Assembly: GCA_900299395.1 (NCBI GenBank)
Contig: OMJO01000015.1
Location: forward strand, 1 to 42,509
Length of the DNA: 42,509 bases
Reading direction: 5' to 3'
From: a bacterium
GTDB lineage: Bacteria; Patescibacteriota; Saccharimonadia; Saccharimonadales; OMJO01
Both the position numbers and the translations under genes were made by a program. How positions within the stretch are numbered: the stretch's first letter is position 1; each line of letters opens with the position of its first letter. Positions 7,485 to 16,705 of this stretch are shown here, one piece after another. The notes under the pieces are model-generated. The model was given only the letters and a program-made list of their open reading frames with translations, had not been told where the DNA came from and made no database searches.

Positions 7485-8612
7485 ATGGCAGATGACGACA
7501 GCGTTGTTGAGAATGCGGTGGATCCGGCATTGGTTCAAGCCAAACAGGATCTTATAGAAAAAGCAAAAAAAGATGGCAAAATCGACCAGCGGGATATTTT
7601 TGCGGTTATTGCCGATACCCCAGAAAATATCGACGTTCTGGATCAGCTCTACACAGAGCTGGCGGACGCTAATGTAGTAATTGGTGGGGTAACTGAGCCC
7701 AATCCAGAATCTTTTACCGACGAATGGGCTGAAGAAGAAGCTGAAGAAGAAGCGACTGATCAACCGGTGTACCTTGATGATGTATCAGATGACTCAGTGC
7801 GACTGTACTTGCGAGAAATAGGAAAGATTCCGCTGTTGACTGCAGAAGAAGAGCTGGCACTTGCTAAGCGAGTGGTGGCTGGTGAAAAGGATGCCAAGGA
7901 CAAAATGGCAGAAGCAAACATGCGCTTGGTGGTGAGTATCGCCAAACGGTATGTGGGCCGTGGTTTGGACCTGCTTGATCTTATACAAGAAGGAAACACC
8001 GGATTGCTGCGAGCGGTGGAGAAGTTTGACCCAGACAAGGGATTCAAATTTAGCACGTATGCTACGTGGTGGATTCGACAGGCTATTACACGTGCTATCG
8101 CCGATCAAGCTCGAACCATTCGTATTCCGGTGCACATGGTAGAGACTATCAACAAACTCCTCCGTACTCAGCGTCGCTTGACCCAGGAACTCAACCGAGA
8201 GCCCACCAACGAAGAGATTGCTAAGGCTATGGAAATCGAAGTGGAAAAAGTCGAACACATCATGAAGATAAAACAGGACATATCAAGTCTTGATGCCAGT
8301 GTTCGTGATGATGAGGAAGACTCTGTTTTGGCTGACTTCATCGAAGACGAAGACACGATTAGCCCTGAAGAATCTGCGACCGGCCAGCTTCTTAAAGAGC
8401 ATGTCAAAGACATGTTGGGCGCTCTAACCGAACGAGAACAAAAAATACTCAAGCTACGCTTCGGTCTCGAGGATGGCAAGAGTCATACGCTCGAAGAAGT
8501 AGGGCAAGAATTCAGCGTGACACGTGAGCGTATTCGCCAGATTGAGGCAAAGGCACTCGCCAAACTGCGCAAGCACAAGGACGCTAAGAAACTCCACGAT
8601 TACATCAAGTAG
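7485..8612 (+). CDS. rpoD: RNA polymerase primary sigma factor RpoD
   Basis: 375 residues behind AAGGAGG. An N-terminal region with an acidic Glu-rich stretch (about residues 84-92) serves as a short region 1. Region 1.2 begins [17 protein letters not shown]. Region 2 has [35 protein letters not shown] and the -10 recognition helix [17 protein letters not shown]. Region 3 and the region 4 helix-turn-helix ([19 protein letters not shown]) are complete. The -10 boxes in this window (TATAAT, TACAAT, TATACT) match what such a sigma would read. Confidence 0.97.
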   Translation: MADDDSVVENAVDPALVQAKQDLIEKAKKDGKIDQRDIFAVIADTPENIDVLDQLYTELADANVVIGGVTEPNPESFTDEWAEEEAEEEATDQPVYLDDVSDDSVRLYLREIGKIPLLTAEEELALAKRVVAGEKDAKDKMAEANMRLVVSIAKRYVGRGLDLLDLIQEGNTGLLRAVEKFDPDKGFKFSTYATWWIRQAITRAIADQARTIRIPVHMVETINKLLRTQRRLTQELNREPTNEEIAKAMEIEVEKVEHIMKIKQDISSLDASVRDDEEDSVLADFIEDEDTISPEESATGQLLKEHVKDMLGALTEREQKILKLRFGLEDGKSHTLEEVGQEFSVTRERIRQIEAKALAKLRKHKDAKKLHDYIK

Positions 8613-8621
8613 GAAGACATT

Positions 8622-9059
8622 ATGGCTGCAACAGTCGATGCGGAATTGGCGCAGTGGGAACGGATGGCAGCCCAGGAACATCCTGAGGTACTCCCTTTGT
8701 GCGTTGAAACGTTAGAAATAGCCACGCAACAATTGACCGAACGGGCTGACAATATTCAGGAGATACATGATGAACAGCGCTCACGTTTGCAAAAAGCAGG
8801 AGCGATTATCTTGGCTTCTGAAGCTGTAGTCTTGGCGCAGTCTGAGCTACTTGAGAGAGCTATCGGTGTCCAAGTTCCGGAAAAAATAGTGCTTGGTGTT
8901 GGGCTCCTCGCTGCAGGGGCAGCATTATTCAAGGAAGGTCTTCGCTTTGCACAGTACAGAATGGGGCTACAAAGAACACAAGAACGTGCTGATCAGGTTG
9001 GCTTATTGTACGAGCAAGCAGCACATCGAGCGCGAAGCATGGGTCTGCTTGGAGATTGA
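8622..9059 (+). CDS. Conserved-looking helical protein, unknown function
   Basis: 145 residues, 9 bases after rpoD and probably on the same transcript (AGGAAG before ATG 8622). Largely helical, with a long N-terminal coiled stretch, one hydrophobic segment near residues 87-105 (IVLGVGLLAAGAALFKEG) and an amphipathic C-terminal helix rich in Arg, Gln and Glu. No family recognised. The single hydrophobic helix may make it a membrane-associated protein. Confidence 0.65.
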   Translation: MAATVDAELAQWERMAAQEHPEVLPLCVETLEIATQQLTERADNIQEIHDEQRSRLQKAGAIILASEAVVLAQSELLERAIGVQVPEKIVLGVGLLAAGAALFKEGLRFAQYRMGLQRTQERADQVGLLYEQAAHRARSMGLLGD

Positions 9060-9084
9060 CTTTTTAGCATAAGCGTGGTATTGT
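9056..9084 (+). promoter_or_regulatory. Promoter of the 9117 gene
   Basis: TTGACT (9056-9061) and TATTGT (9079-9084) with a 17-base spacer. Transcription would begin about 25 bases before ATG 9117. A second box, TAGTAT (9094-9099), lies closer. No Shine-Dalgarno precedes the gene. Confidence 0.45.
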
Positions 9085-9116
9085 GATAGTACCTAGTATT
9101 AACACACAAACTCACG

Positions 9117-9572
9117 ATGAACGAATTACTTACACAACCAGGCGACCCAATGTTTGACGAAATCGAACAGGCACGATTGGCTGCTGCACAAGCGCAGGGA
9201 GCCACGGTTGAAGAGGGCATTGACCCAGCCTCTGGCAATGATGTCGTTCGAATTGAAGCTGGGCATAGTACTATTGAGGCAGCCAGTGATTTTCAGCCTG
9301 CCACTAACGGCCTGGAGATAGATACCAGCAGGGTAGAGGCCAGTACCGAAAAAGATACGCCAAACGGACACGTCAACTACAAGGCACACGTTGTAACGCA
9401 TCGGTATCCAGACGGTGATAGCTTTTCAAGTGGGCAGGCGGAGATTTATCGAACATTACCTAACGGCAAGGAAGTGATTCGTCGGAGTAATAACCCAGAA
9501 CGGGCACGGCAACTGACTAGCGCCATCGCTAGTCGTATGATTAGTGAAGCTCGTTCGGACCGAATTCGCTAG
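9117..9572 (+). CDS. Small acidic protein of unknown function
   Basis: 151 residues without a signal peptide or membrane segment. The N-terminal half is acidic and probably disordered, rich in Ala, Glu, Asp and Gly. The C-terminal half has alternating polar and hydrophobic residues (NYKAHVVTHRYPDG, then EIYRTLPNGKEVIRRS) suggesting a small beta-sheet, then an Arg-rich helix. No family recognised. It ends one base before the convergent kinase gene with no terminator between them. Confidence 0.6.
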   Translation: MNELLTQPGDPMFDEIEQARLAAAQAQGATVEEGIDPASGNDVVRIEAGHSTIEAASDFQPATNGLEIDTSRVEASTEKDTPNGHVNYKAHVVTHRYPDGDSFSSGQAEIYRTLPNGKEVIRRSNNPERARQLTSAIASRMISEARSDRIR

Positions 9573-9573
9573 A

Positions 9574-10140
9574 TTAGATCCCGAGCTGCTGCAAGATTGT
9601 ATCTACATTTGCGAGCAATGATTCTTGGCTTTGGTCGTTAACCAAGGTGTAGTCGGCGTTGGCGATTGGGCCACCCTTTTCAAGATTTTCAATTTCAGCG
9701 TACTCGCGCGAGGTAACTTCCTCTTCGGTCAGGGGACGAACAGGGCGATTAGCCAGCCGCTCATGCCGTACCTTACGTGGAGCAGTGACAGCAATAATTA
9801 CGGCGTCGTCGCCAAATCGTTCTTTGAATGCTTTGTACTCAGTCCAGCTGTATAAGCCATCAACCACAACAACTTCATGCCCTTGTTTCTGTAGATCTTC
9901 GATTTTAGTAATTATGCGCTTAGCGTAGGCCGCAGGCCCTTCCTTGGCGCGGATGTCTTCACGTACCATCTTTTCGTTGGCTTCGTTAACATCAAGGCCG
10001 CGGTGCTTTACCTCGTCGATGGTAATACCACCGAAGTAGACGGACGGATGACCTTTAGCAACGACGTGGTCGACGCATACGCTTTTACCGGCACCTGGCA
10101 TACCCACAAACGTGATAAGTTTCATTTCACTCATGGACAT
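9574..10140 (-). CDS. P-loop nucleotide kinase, UPF0200/dephospho-CoA kinase-like
   Basis: 188 residues from ATG 10140 (ATG 10134 and 10125 are alternatives). A Walker A motif GMPGAGKSV sits near the N-terminus. A helix with VREDIRAKEGPAAYAKRI follows, then the strand VVVVDGLYSWTEYKAF and a lid-like TAPRKVRHERLANRPVRP. The C-terminal ADYTLVND closes the sheet. This order resembles the P-loop family known in Archaea as UPF0200 and, more distantly, bacterial dephospho-CoA kinases. The substrate cannot be read from sequence: CoA precursor, nucleotide or other small phosphate acceptor are all possible. Confidence 0.7.
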   Translation of the reverse strand: MSMSEMKLITFVGMPGAGKSVCVDHVVAKGHPSVYFGGITIDEVKHRGLDVNEANEKMVREDIRAKEGPAAYAKRIITKIEDLQKQGHEVVVVDGLYSWTEYKAFKERFGDDAVIIAVTAPRKVRHERLANRPVRPLTEEEVTSREYAEIENLEKGGPIANADYTLVNDQSQESLLANVDTILQQLGI

Positions 10141-10261
10141 AGCTTATCAAAAAACCAAGTTTTGCAAACGATATTGATGATGCTCAAGCTTGCCTCACAA
10201 CAGATGAAGCGTACAATAGCCGCAAGTACCAGACAAAAACTGTGAATGGTTAGGAGTACGT

Positions 10262-10733
10262 GTGACAGAGGTAGTCACGGGCCCAGAAATACAGGGCAAG
10301 TTTGGAGATGAAATTGGGGCGCCAGGCAACACATGCCGAGCTGGCAGCAGAAGTTGAGATGCCAGAAGATAAACTGACAGAATTTTTTCGTTATATGTCG
10401 GACCCGATGTCTTTGAATGAACGCCTTGGTGAAGACAGTGATACCGAACGTGGGGATTTGATTGGCGATATTACCGCAGCGGATCCAGAGCTTGAAGCAA
10501 TACGTGCGGGGATACCCGAAGTTGTAGAGAAAATGCTGGCTATCTTACCAGAGCGTGAGCGGATGATATTAATCTTGCGTCATGGTCTAGATCGTGGTGA
10601 ACTCCGTACACTCGATGAAGTTGGTGAGTACTTTAACCTGACTCGAGAACGCATTCGGCAGATAGAAGCTCGGGCTATGTCTATACTACGCCACCCTTCC
10701 GCCCAGGTTGGCGCCCGGGAGATGCTTGAGTAG
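10262..10733 (+). pseudogene. Sigma-70-like protein with regions 3 and 4 only, frame interrupted
   Basis: A TACAAT box (10212-10217) and an AGGAG Shine-Dalgarno 5 bases before GTG 10262 point to a start there. That frame shifts near the TTT at 10301-10303. If one T is skipped it joins without gap to the long frame, and the joined stretch IQGKLEMKLGRQATHAEL lines up residue for residue with [18 protein letters not shown] of RpoD. Otherwise translation must begin at TTG 10302 or ATG 10308 with no good ribosome site. Region 4 is complete ([20 protein letters not shown]). Region 2, which binds core polymerase and reads the -10, is missing. It could be a regulator competing at -35 or flap sites, or a remnant. 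Confidence 0.7.
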
Positions 10734-10762
10734 GCGCCATATATATTAGCTAACAGATAGCG

Positions 10763-10768
10763 TATAAT
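10763..10768 (+). promoter_or_regulatory. -10 box of polA
   Basis: Perfect TATAAT, 7 bases before ATG 10776. It implies a leaderless polA message. No -35 resembling consensus is seen at 17 bases. Confidence 0.65.
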
Positions 10769-10775
10769 TGAACAC

Positions 10776-13424
10776 ATGAGTGAGGCAGTGCCCAAAAAGC
10801 TGGCCATTATCGATGGTAAAAGTGTGTTCTATCGTGGGTACTATGCTATGCCAAATTTGAGCACCAAGGATGGCATCCCCACGGGGGGTGTATACGGTTT
10901 TGCAACGATGGCACTGGAGCTCATTAAGAAGCTTAAACCAGACTATGTGTGTGTAGCGTGGGACAAACCCAAGACGAACATCCGTAAACGACTCGAGATG
11001 TACCCAGAGTACAAAGCCGGTCGAAAGCCAGCCCCGCCAGACTTTTATGAACAAATTCCTGTACTGCACGAGCTGCTCGATGCATTCGGCTGGCCACTGT
11101 ACGAACTCGACGATTACGAAGCTGACGACATTATGGGGACATTGGCAACGCAGGCCAAGGCTAAAAATATCGAGACGATGCTAATCAGCAGTGATCTCGA
11201 TATGCTGCAGCTGATCAACGGCCATACGCATGTGTACGCACTCAAGAAGGGCTTTAGCAACATTGACTTGTTCCGACCGGAGACGTTTGTCCTGAAGTAC
11301 GGGATTACACCCGAACAGTTTTTGGACCTCAAGGCGCTGAAGGGCGACAGCTCGGACAATATCCCAGGAGTGCCAGGAATTGGTGAAAAAGGTGCTCTGG
11401 ATTTGCTCAAACAGTTCAAGACGCTCGACGGTGTTTACGAAAATCTGGACTTGATCAAAGAATCTACTCGCAAAAAGCTCGAGGCAGGCAAAGACCTGGC
11501 GTACTTGAGCAAAAAATTAGCAGCCATATGGACCGACGCGCCACTCAAGCTTGATCTTGAAGAAGTCGATGGTCGCAAGGTAAATCCAGAAAAGATTCAA
11601 GAGTTACTGCAAAAGTTCGAATTTCGCACCTTATCGCGGCAGCTACCGGACATTATGAAGATAGAAGAGCAGCATGAGGTACGAAATGTATTTGAGTATG
11701 GTCCAACCGGACAAACAGTGTTTATCCAAAGCGATGCTGAGCTGAAAAAACTAGACCTGGCAGGTGCAAAGCAGGTGTATGTGCACAGCAGAAGTGCGGG
11801 CAAACATGGTCGCGATCCGCAGTACTTCATCCTCAGCCCCAATCCCAAGCACACCTTTATACTCGACATTTCTAAACTATCAAAAGATTTACTGACTGAA
11901 GTGCTGCAGAAACAACTGAGCTCAAAACCGCTTGTGGGCTATGACTTAAAGAGCACCGTAGAAGTTGGTTATTCACTCGGTCTCGACTTGCAGTACGTGG
12001 AACATGATGTACTAATTGGAGCGTTTCTGATCAATTCACTGATTCGTGACCAAGCACTTAGCGACTTGGCGCGTGATGGTTTGGGCTATGAAGGTTCAGG
12101 ATTCGAAGATTTATCTGATTTAGAGTTGGTTGATAGAGCAGGCGAGATCATGGGGGTTATTCAGGCTTTGCACACACAGCAGCAAGAAGCCCTCGCAAAA
12201 CTACCAAAGGTGGCAAAGCTTGCGGCAGACATAGAGTGGCCGGTGATTCCTGTGCTTGCCAGCATGGAATATGAGGGGATTCGCCTAGACACAGGTTACC
12301 TAGAAATCATGGGTGAACAGCTGGCCGACCAAATCAGCGACATTGAACAGCAAATTTATGGACACGCTGATCAGGAATTTAACATCAGCAGTCCGGCACA
12401 GTTAGCAGACGTTTTGTTCGGCAAGCTTAACCTATCAACAGCCAGTATTAAAAAAGGAAAAACTGGTTATTCAACTGCCGCAACCGAGCTTGATAAACTA
12501 CGTGGTTCGCACCCGATTATTGACCTTGTCACTGAGTACAGGGAGTACACCAAGCTCAAAAATACCTATGTCGATACGCTACCCCAGCAGGTGGATGAGC
12601 ATTCTCGTGTTCACACCACCTACGCGCTTACCGTGGCGCAGACGGGGCGCCTGAGCAGTAATGATCCAAACTTACAGAATATTCCGGTTCGCACAGAGCT
12701 GGGCAAGCAAATCCGTACTGCGTTTGTGGCTAGTCCAGGCATGATGCTGGTCAGCGCCGACTACAGTCAGTTTGAGCTTCGCCTTGCAGCCTACCTAGCA
12801 GACGATAAAGAACTTATTGATATGTTTAATGCCGGAGCTGACGTGCACACCATGACAGCAGCGCAAGTGTATGGGCGTGACCCCGATGAAGTAACCAAGC
12901 AAATGCGACGCGATGCCAAGGTTATCAACTTTGGTGTGCTGTATGGGATGAGCCCTCACGGCTTGAGCGTAGCAACTGGTATGACGGTAGCCGCAGCAAA
13001 GGCCTTTATAGATAAGTACTTTGAACTGCGCAAACCATTGCTTGATTATATGAATAGCTTGAAAGAGAAAGCGCAAAAAGACGGGTATGTTGAGACGCTG
13101 TTTGGTCGTCGTCGACCAACACCAGATGTGCAGTCGAGCAACTTCATGGTGCGTGAGGCGGCTTATCGACAGGCAATCAATATGCCCATCCAAGGAACAG
13201 AGGCAGATCTGATGAAGATGGCTATGATAGAAGTACAGAAAAGACTCGAAGGTACAGACTGCAAACTACTGCTACAGATTCACGACAGTTTGATTATCGA
13301 ATGTCCTGAAGATAAGGTAGATGACACTAAGAAACTCCTGAAAGACACCATGGAAGGCGTCTATAAACTGCCGGTAAAGCTCGATGTAGATGTCAGCAAA
13401 GGCAGGAATTGGGGCGAACTGTAG
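10776..13424 (+). CDS. polA: DNA polymerase I
   Basis: 882 residues. The N-terminal FEN-type 5' nuclease has DGKSVFYRGYYAM, YEADDIMG, SSDLDML and the H3TH GVPGIGEKGALDLL. The middle domain (about 300-480) has the position of a 3'-5' exonuclease, but its DxE, NxxxD and YxxxD motifs cannot be found, so proofreading is probably lost. The polymerase domain has motif A DYSQFELRLAAY and the O-helix RRDAKVINFGVLYG. Motif C is IHDSLIIE: the first carboxylate is kept, while the neighbouring Glu of HDE is Ser. Repairs gaps and removes primers. It is monocistronic from its own leaderless promoter. Confidence 0.96.
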   Translation: MSEAVPKKLAIIDGKSVFYRGYYAMPNLSTKDGIPTGGVYGFATMALELIKKLKPDYVCVAWDKPKTNIRKRLEMYPEYKAGRKPAPPDFYEQIPVLHELLDAFGWPLYELDDYEADDIMGTLATQAKAKNIETMLISSDLDMLQLINGHTHVYALKKGFSNIDLFRPETFVLKYGITPEQFLDLKALKGDSSDNIPGVPGIGEKGALDLLKQFKTLDGVYENLDLIKESTRKKLEAGKDLAYLSKKLAAIWTDAPLKLDLEEVDGRKVNPEKIQELLQKFEFRTLSRQLPDIMKIEEQHEVRNVFEYGPTGQTVFIQSDAELKKLDLAGAKQVYVHSRSAGKHGRDPQYFILSPNPKHTFILDISKLSKDLLTEVLQKQLSSKPLVGYDLKSTVEVGYSLGLDLQYVEHDVLIGAFLINSLIRDQALSDLARDGLGYEGSGFEDLSDLELVDRAGEIMGVIQALHTQQQEALAKLPKVAKLAADIEWPVIPVLASMEYEGIRLDTGYLEIMGEQLADQISDIEQQIYGHADQEFNISSPAQLADVLFGKLNLSTASIKKGKTGYSTAATELDKLRGSHPIIDLVTEYREYTKLKNTYVDTLPQQVDEHSRVHTTYALTVAQTGRLSSNDPNLQNIPVRTELGKQIRTAFVASPGMMLVSADYSQFELRLAAYLADDKELIDMFNAGADVHTMTAAQVYGRDPDEVTKQMRRDAKVINFGVLYGMSPHGLSVATGMTVAAAKAFIDKYFELRKPLLDYMNSLKEKAQKDGYVETLFGRRRPTPDVQSSNFMVREAAYRQAINMPIQGTEADLMKMAMIEVQKRLEGTDCKLLLQIHDSLIIECPEDKVDDTKKLLKDTMEGVYKLPVKLDVDVSKGRNWGEL

Positions 13425-13439
13425 ACAATCGAACGGTAG

Positions 13440-14081
13440 TCAAACAATATCCAACATTTTTCGGAAATCTGAAATAATGTGTGTTGGATTGTGTTTCCTC
13501 AGCTCTTCTATTGAGTAGAAATTCGAGTGCTCCGGTGGGAAAAAGAGTATTGAATCGACGCCTGCATTTTGGGCGGCTCCTAGGTCTTTGTCGGAATCCC
13601 CAACCATCACAACGGTTGCATTGTCACCACCTAGTAGCCCGAGGGCTTTATCGATGGGTTCACTGTGAGGTTTGTGGTTGGCCACGTCGTCACCAGTAAC
13701 GATCGCGTCAAAAAGTTGTGACATGCCATGTCTATCTAAGGCAGATAGCAAATGTTCGCGCAGCGATGTGGTTACTAGTGCAAGTTTTTTGTTCCGAGAC
13801 TTCAGTTCTTGGAGTACATCTAACGCGTCAGGGTATAAATATGCCTCAGGGAGCTTCGCCTTGGCAATTTTATCCGCTTCTTCCCATATAGCATCTGTCT
13901 CTGCTTCTAAACCCCACTTCTTGATGTGGGCGGGGAATTGCCCAAAACTGGCAGCGACTTCTTCATCTGTGAGCTTTACACCGCGTTTTTCAAGTGGAGC
14001 ACGACACGCTTCAAGCCATACTTGTAATGTTTGAATCAAATTGCCATCCCAATCAAGCAATATGTATTGGTATCTCTTCAT
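13440..14081 (-). CDS. HAD-family phosphatase (PpaX/Gph-like)
   Basis: 213 residues. Haloacid dehalogenase fold with a helical cap. Motif I is LLDWDGNLIQT, with Asn where most members have Thr. Motif II is ALVTTS, the Lys is in ANHKPHSEP, and the acidic motif is VMVGDSDKDLGAAQNAG. Closest in layout to phosphoglycolate phosphatase and pyrophosphatase PpaX, but substrate cannot be fixed from motifs. It converges on polA with 15 bases between stops and no visible terminator. Confidence 0.88.
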   Translation of the reverse strand: MKRYQYILLDWDGNLIQTLQVWLEACRAPLEKRGVKLTDEEVAASFGQFPAHIKKWGLEAETDAIWEEADKIAKAKLPEAYLYPDALDVLQELKSRNKKLALVTTSLREHLLSALDRHGMSQLFDAIVTGDDVANHKPHSEPIDKALGLLGGDNATVVMVGDSDKDLGAAQNAGVDSILFFPPEHSNFYSIEELRKHNPTHIISDFRKMLDIV

Positions 14082-14108
14082 ACAACTGTGATTGTATCAC
14101 TCGGATGC

Positions 14109-14114
14109 TACAAT
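14109..14114 (+). promoter_or_regulatory. -10 box of the 14122-15937 operon
   Basis: TACAAT, 7 bases before ATG 14122, which implies a leaderless first gene. The two downstream genes have their own Shine-Dalgarno sites. Confidence 0.55.
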
Positions 14115-14121
14115 TGTTTCT

Positions 14122-14388
14122 ATGGATAAGCAGTATAGAGAACTGGCTCGGCAGACGGTGGCATTGGCAGACGGCGCAAAGGCGCCAGAAAAGCATATCG
14201 TACAGGCGTTGAGCAACCAGATAAAAGCTACTGGCGACCTTGACAACCAGCTGGAAGAGTTGAACATCAGCATAAAGAGTCTCAATAAAGTCACCTCTAG
14301 ACTTATGACACGGCAGATATGGCTGATTGTGACGCAAACAATCATTGCTGTTGCCATTGGCTGGGCTGCCATCAAAATATCTGGCTAA
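14122..14388 (+). CDS. Small C-tail-anchored membrane protein
   Basis: 88 residues from ATG 14122, chosen because a -10 box lies 7 bases before it. A helical soluble part with a heptad-like pattern (residues about 30-55, LDNQLEELNISIKSLNKV) is followed by one C-terminal transmembrane helix (IWLIVTQTIIAVAIGWAAI). No family recognised. First gene of an operon with a polytopic protein and a CNNM/CBS protein, so it may be an accessory of one of them. Confidence 0.65.
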   Translation: MDKQYRELARQTVALADGAKAPEKHIVQALSNQIKATGDLDNQLEELNISIKSLNKVTSRLMTRQIWLIVTQTIIAVAIGWAAIKISG

Positions 14389-14404
14389 TTGGAGGTGAAT
14401 TTAT

Positions 14405-14956
14405 ATGTGGCTAGGTCCCTTAGCAATTGCAATTGTGTGGGCAATGTTTAGCTTTGTGTACTTTGCAAGTGATAGGCGAGGGCATACTACCCTCAGTTCC
14501 GTTGCGGCATCGAGAAAACGCAACTATTGGCTATTCTGTAGTACGTTGCTCGTTTCAGGCCTACTGATATTTTTGTTCATGAAAGATTGGCTTATCCCAA
14601 CTTTGGAGTTGCCCTCAATCACGATGTATCTGACGTTTGCCGCTGCGCTCGTTTTTCAGCCAGTTATCGCTATTGTCCCATTGGGTAACAAATGGCAATC
14701 ATTTGTCCATAATGTTGCGGCATATGCTGAATGTATCCTTATGCCACCTATAGCGGTCTTCATTGCACAAAGTTACGTTTTACCCTGGTGGGTCCGTATG
14801 ATGTGCTGGGGGCTAATCGTTTTTATGATCTATTTGGCGGCAGAATTTCGTCGTTATTTTTTGAAACCCAAATTTATTCATATTCAGGCGTATTTCACCG
14901 CAAGCTTCCATCTGATAATTCTTATTGCATTTGTGGCTGGTGCCAATATAAAGTAG
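14405..14956 (+). CDS. Polytopic membrane protein, unknown function
   Basis: 183 residues behind GGAGG 8 bases upstream of ATG 14405. Five or six hydrophobic segments span almost the whole length, with short basic loops (RRGHTT, RKRNYW, RRYFLKPKF). No catalytic motif is visible. It lies between a small anchored protein and a CNNM/CBS protein with only 9-16 bases between genes, so these three are almost certainly one operon. Confidence 0.7.
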   Translation: MWLGPLAIAIVWAMFSFVYFASDRRGHTTLSSVAASRKRNYWLFCSTLLVSGLLIFLFMKDWLIPTLELPSITMYLTFAAALVFQPVIAIVPLGNKWQSFVHNVAAYAECILMPPIAVFIAQSYVLPWWVRMMCWGLIVFMIYLAAEFRRYFLKPKFIHIQAYFTASFHLIILIAFVAGANIK

Positions 14957-14965
14957 AGGAATTAT

Positions 14966-15937
14966 ATGGATACCGCGAGGTTGGTTCTAACGATTCTTAT
15001 TCTGATTGGCATGTCGGCGATATGTTCGGGTTTGAATTTGTCACTAATGTCACTCGACATTACTGACCTGCGACGCAAAAGTAAAGCGGGGGATATACGG
15101 GCAAAACTCGTATTACCACTGCGGAAAAACCGTCATTTGAGCCTGGCCAGCATCTTGCTAACGAACGTGGCAGTAGTATCAGCAACCTCATTGGTGCTGG
15201 AGCATCGCTTTAATGGCATTATCGCCGGGTTAGCTAGTACCATCTTGATCGTAGTGTTTGGTGAGATTTTACCGCAGGCGATTTTTATACGGAATTCACT
15301 GAAGTTTACTGCAATTTTTGTGCCCATGCTGCGGGTAATGATTATTATCACCTATCCAGTCTCAAAGTTACTACAACTTCTTCTTGATAAACTATTTGGA
15401 CCCGAGAGCTTCCAGCTCCATAGTCGTCAAGAATTGGGGATTATCATTGGAGAACACGCCGGTCAAAAGGGTAGTGAGCTGGATGACGATGAAGTAGAAA
15501 TCATCAGAAGCGTGCTGACCATGAGTGAGAAACGAGTTCGTGAAATTATGACACCTATTACTGATGTGTATTGTATAGAGCCGGGGACTGTCATCGATGC
15601 AGACAAAATAGATGATATGAAAGACAAGATGTGGAGTCGCATCCCGATTATCAATAAATCACGGACGCATTGCACCGGTTTTTTGCTGCTTAAAGACCTG
15701 GTGGATATTGATTTCGACGAAGAATCATACCGGGTAGAAGAATTGCCGATACACAATACCCGTGTGGTGGGGAGCATGATGGCCTTGGATACATTGTTCC
15801 GTAAGTTTGTTGGGAAACATTCCCACCTGCTTATAGTGGAGCGCGACGATAAGATTATTGGCATCGTTACGATCGAAGATCTTATCGAAGAAATTTTGGG
15901 TCACGAAATAGAAGACGAATCTGACGGCAACCGTTAG
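14966..15937 (+). CDS. CNNM/CorC-type transporter-like protein with CBS pair
   Basis: 323 residues. An N-terminal DUF21 (CNNM) membrane domain has three to four helices and the family pattern SGLNLSLMSLD near the start and FGEILPQAI in the middle. A tandem CBS (Bateman) domain follows: VREIMTPITDVYCI, SRIPIINKSRTHCTGFLLLKDLV, then HLLIVERDDKIIGIVTIEDLIEE. The C-terminal CorC/HlyC domain of longer relatives is absent. Relatives are linked to Mg2+ or Co2+ export and gated by adenine nucleotides at the CBS pair. The stop overlaps the end of convergent folP by 4 bases. Confidence 0.88.
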   Translation: MDTARLVLTILILIGMSAICSGLNLSLMSLDITDLRRKSKAGDIRAKLVLPLRKNRHLSLASILLTNVAVVSATSLVLEHRFNGIIAGLASTILIVVFGEILPQAIFIRNSLKFTAIFVPMLRVMIIITYPVSKLLQLLLDKLFGPESFQLHSRQELGIIIGEHAGQKGSELDDDEVEIIRSVLTMSEKRVREIMTPITDVYCIEPGTVIDADKIDDMKDKMWSRIPIINKSRTHCTGFLLLKDLVDIDFDEESYRVEELPIHNTRVVGSMMALDTLFRKFVGKHSHLLIVERDDKIIGIVTIEDLIEEILGHEIEDESDGNR

Positions 15938-16701
15938 CTGAGCAGCTGGCGGTGTGCTGCTACATCATGAACTCGAATATAGCGAGCGCCTGCTTTTTTT
16001 GCGATTTTGCCAGCGGCAACGTTGGGGCTTGGTTCCATGCGATGTTCTCCCAAGAAGCGTTTGCGCGAGTAGCCGATCAGCATCTGATGATCTGGTAATT
16101 CTTTGGCAAATTCCAGCAGTCGTTGGTTTAGCTCCATGGTCTTACCAAAACCAATTCCAGGATCGAGGATAATCTGCTCTGCGGGCACACCTTGCTTGAC
16201 CAACTCCGTATACTTTGCCAGTAGTTCCGCGCGCACTTGGTCGACACGGTGCGTTTGTGGATGGGCATGTGCATCTGCGACAGTAGGCGATTGAGGTGAT
16301 AGATGCGATACGATACAACGAGCTTTGTGCTGTGCAACGATGGCGATTAGTTCTGGGTTACGAAACATGGTCACGTCGTTGATGATAATTGTTGGATCAA
16401 TCTTCAGTGCTTTCGCTGCTGTCTCAGGATGATACGTGTCCAAAGACAGTTGACCCGGGAACTGCTTTGCCAAGCTGGGCAACACGGGTTTTAGGCGAGA
16501 CCATTCCGTGCGTGCAGATAGCGGTGAAGACCAAGGATTTGTTGATTCGGCGCCAATGTCAACGATGGCCGCACCATCAGTAAACAACTGGGTGGCTTGC
16601 GCAATAGCGGAGTCCGGGCTCAGGAACTGACCACCATCGCTAAAGCTATCGGGAGTTATGTTGAGTATGCCAATTATTTCAAATTGTCGATGGGTCTTCA
16701 T
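15934..16701 (-). CDS. folP: Dihydropteroate synthase
   Basis: 255 residues, slightly shorter than typical (about 270-280). Condenses p-aminobenzoate with hydroxymethyl-dihydropterin diphosphate in folate synthesis and is the sulfonamide target. TIM-barrel signatures are present: ILNITPDSFSDGG, DIGAESTNP (usually DIGGESTRP), LSLDTYHPE, IINDVT, ILDPGIGFGKT, GYSRKRFLG and RVHDVAAH. No other folate gene is nearby. The start ATG 16701 is 7 bases from a TATACT box, so it is probably leaderless. Confidence 0.95.
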   Translation of the reverse strand: MKTHRQFEIIGILNITPDSFSDGGQFLSPDSAIAQATQLFTDGAAIVDIGAESTNPWSSPLSARTEWSRLKPVLPSLAKQFPGQLSLDTYHPETAAKALKIDPTIIINDVTMFRNPELIAIVAQHKARCIVSHLSPQSPTVADAHAHPQTHRVDQVRAELLAKYTELVKQGVPAEQIILDPGIGFGKTMELNQRLLEFAKELPDHQMLIGYSRKRFLGEHRMEPSPNVAAGKIAKKAGARYIRVHDVAAHRQLLS

Positions 16702-16705
16702 TAGC

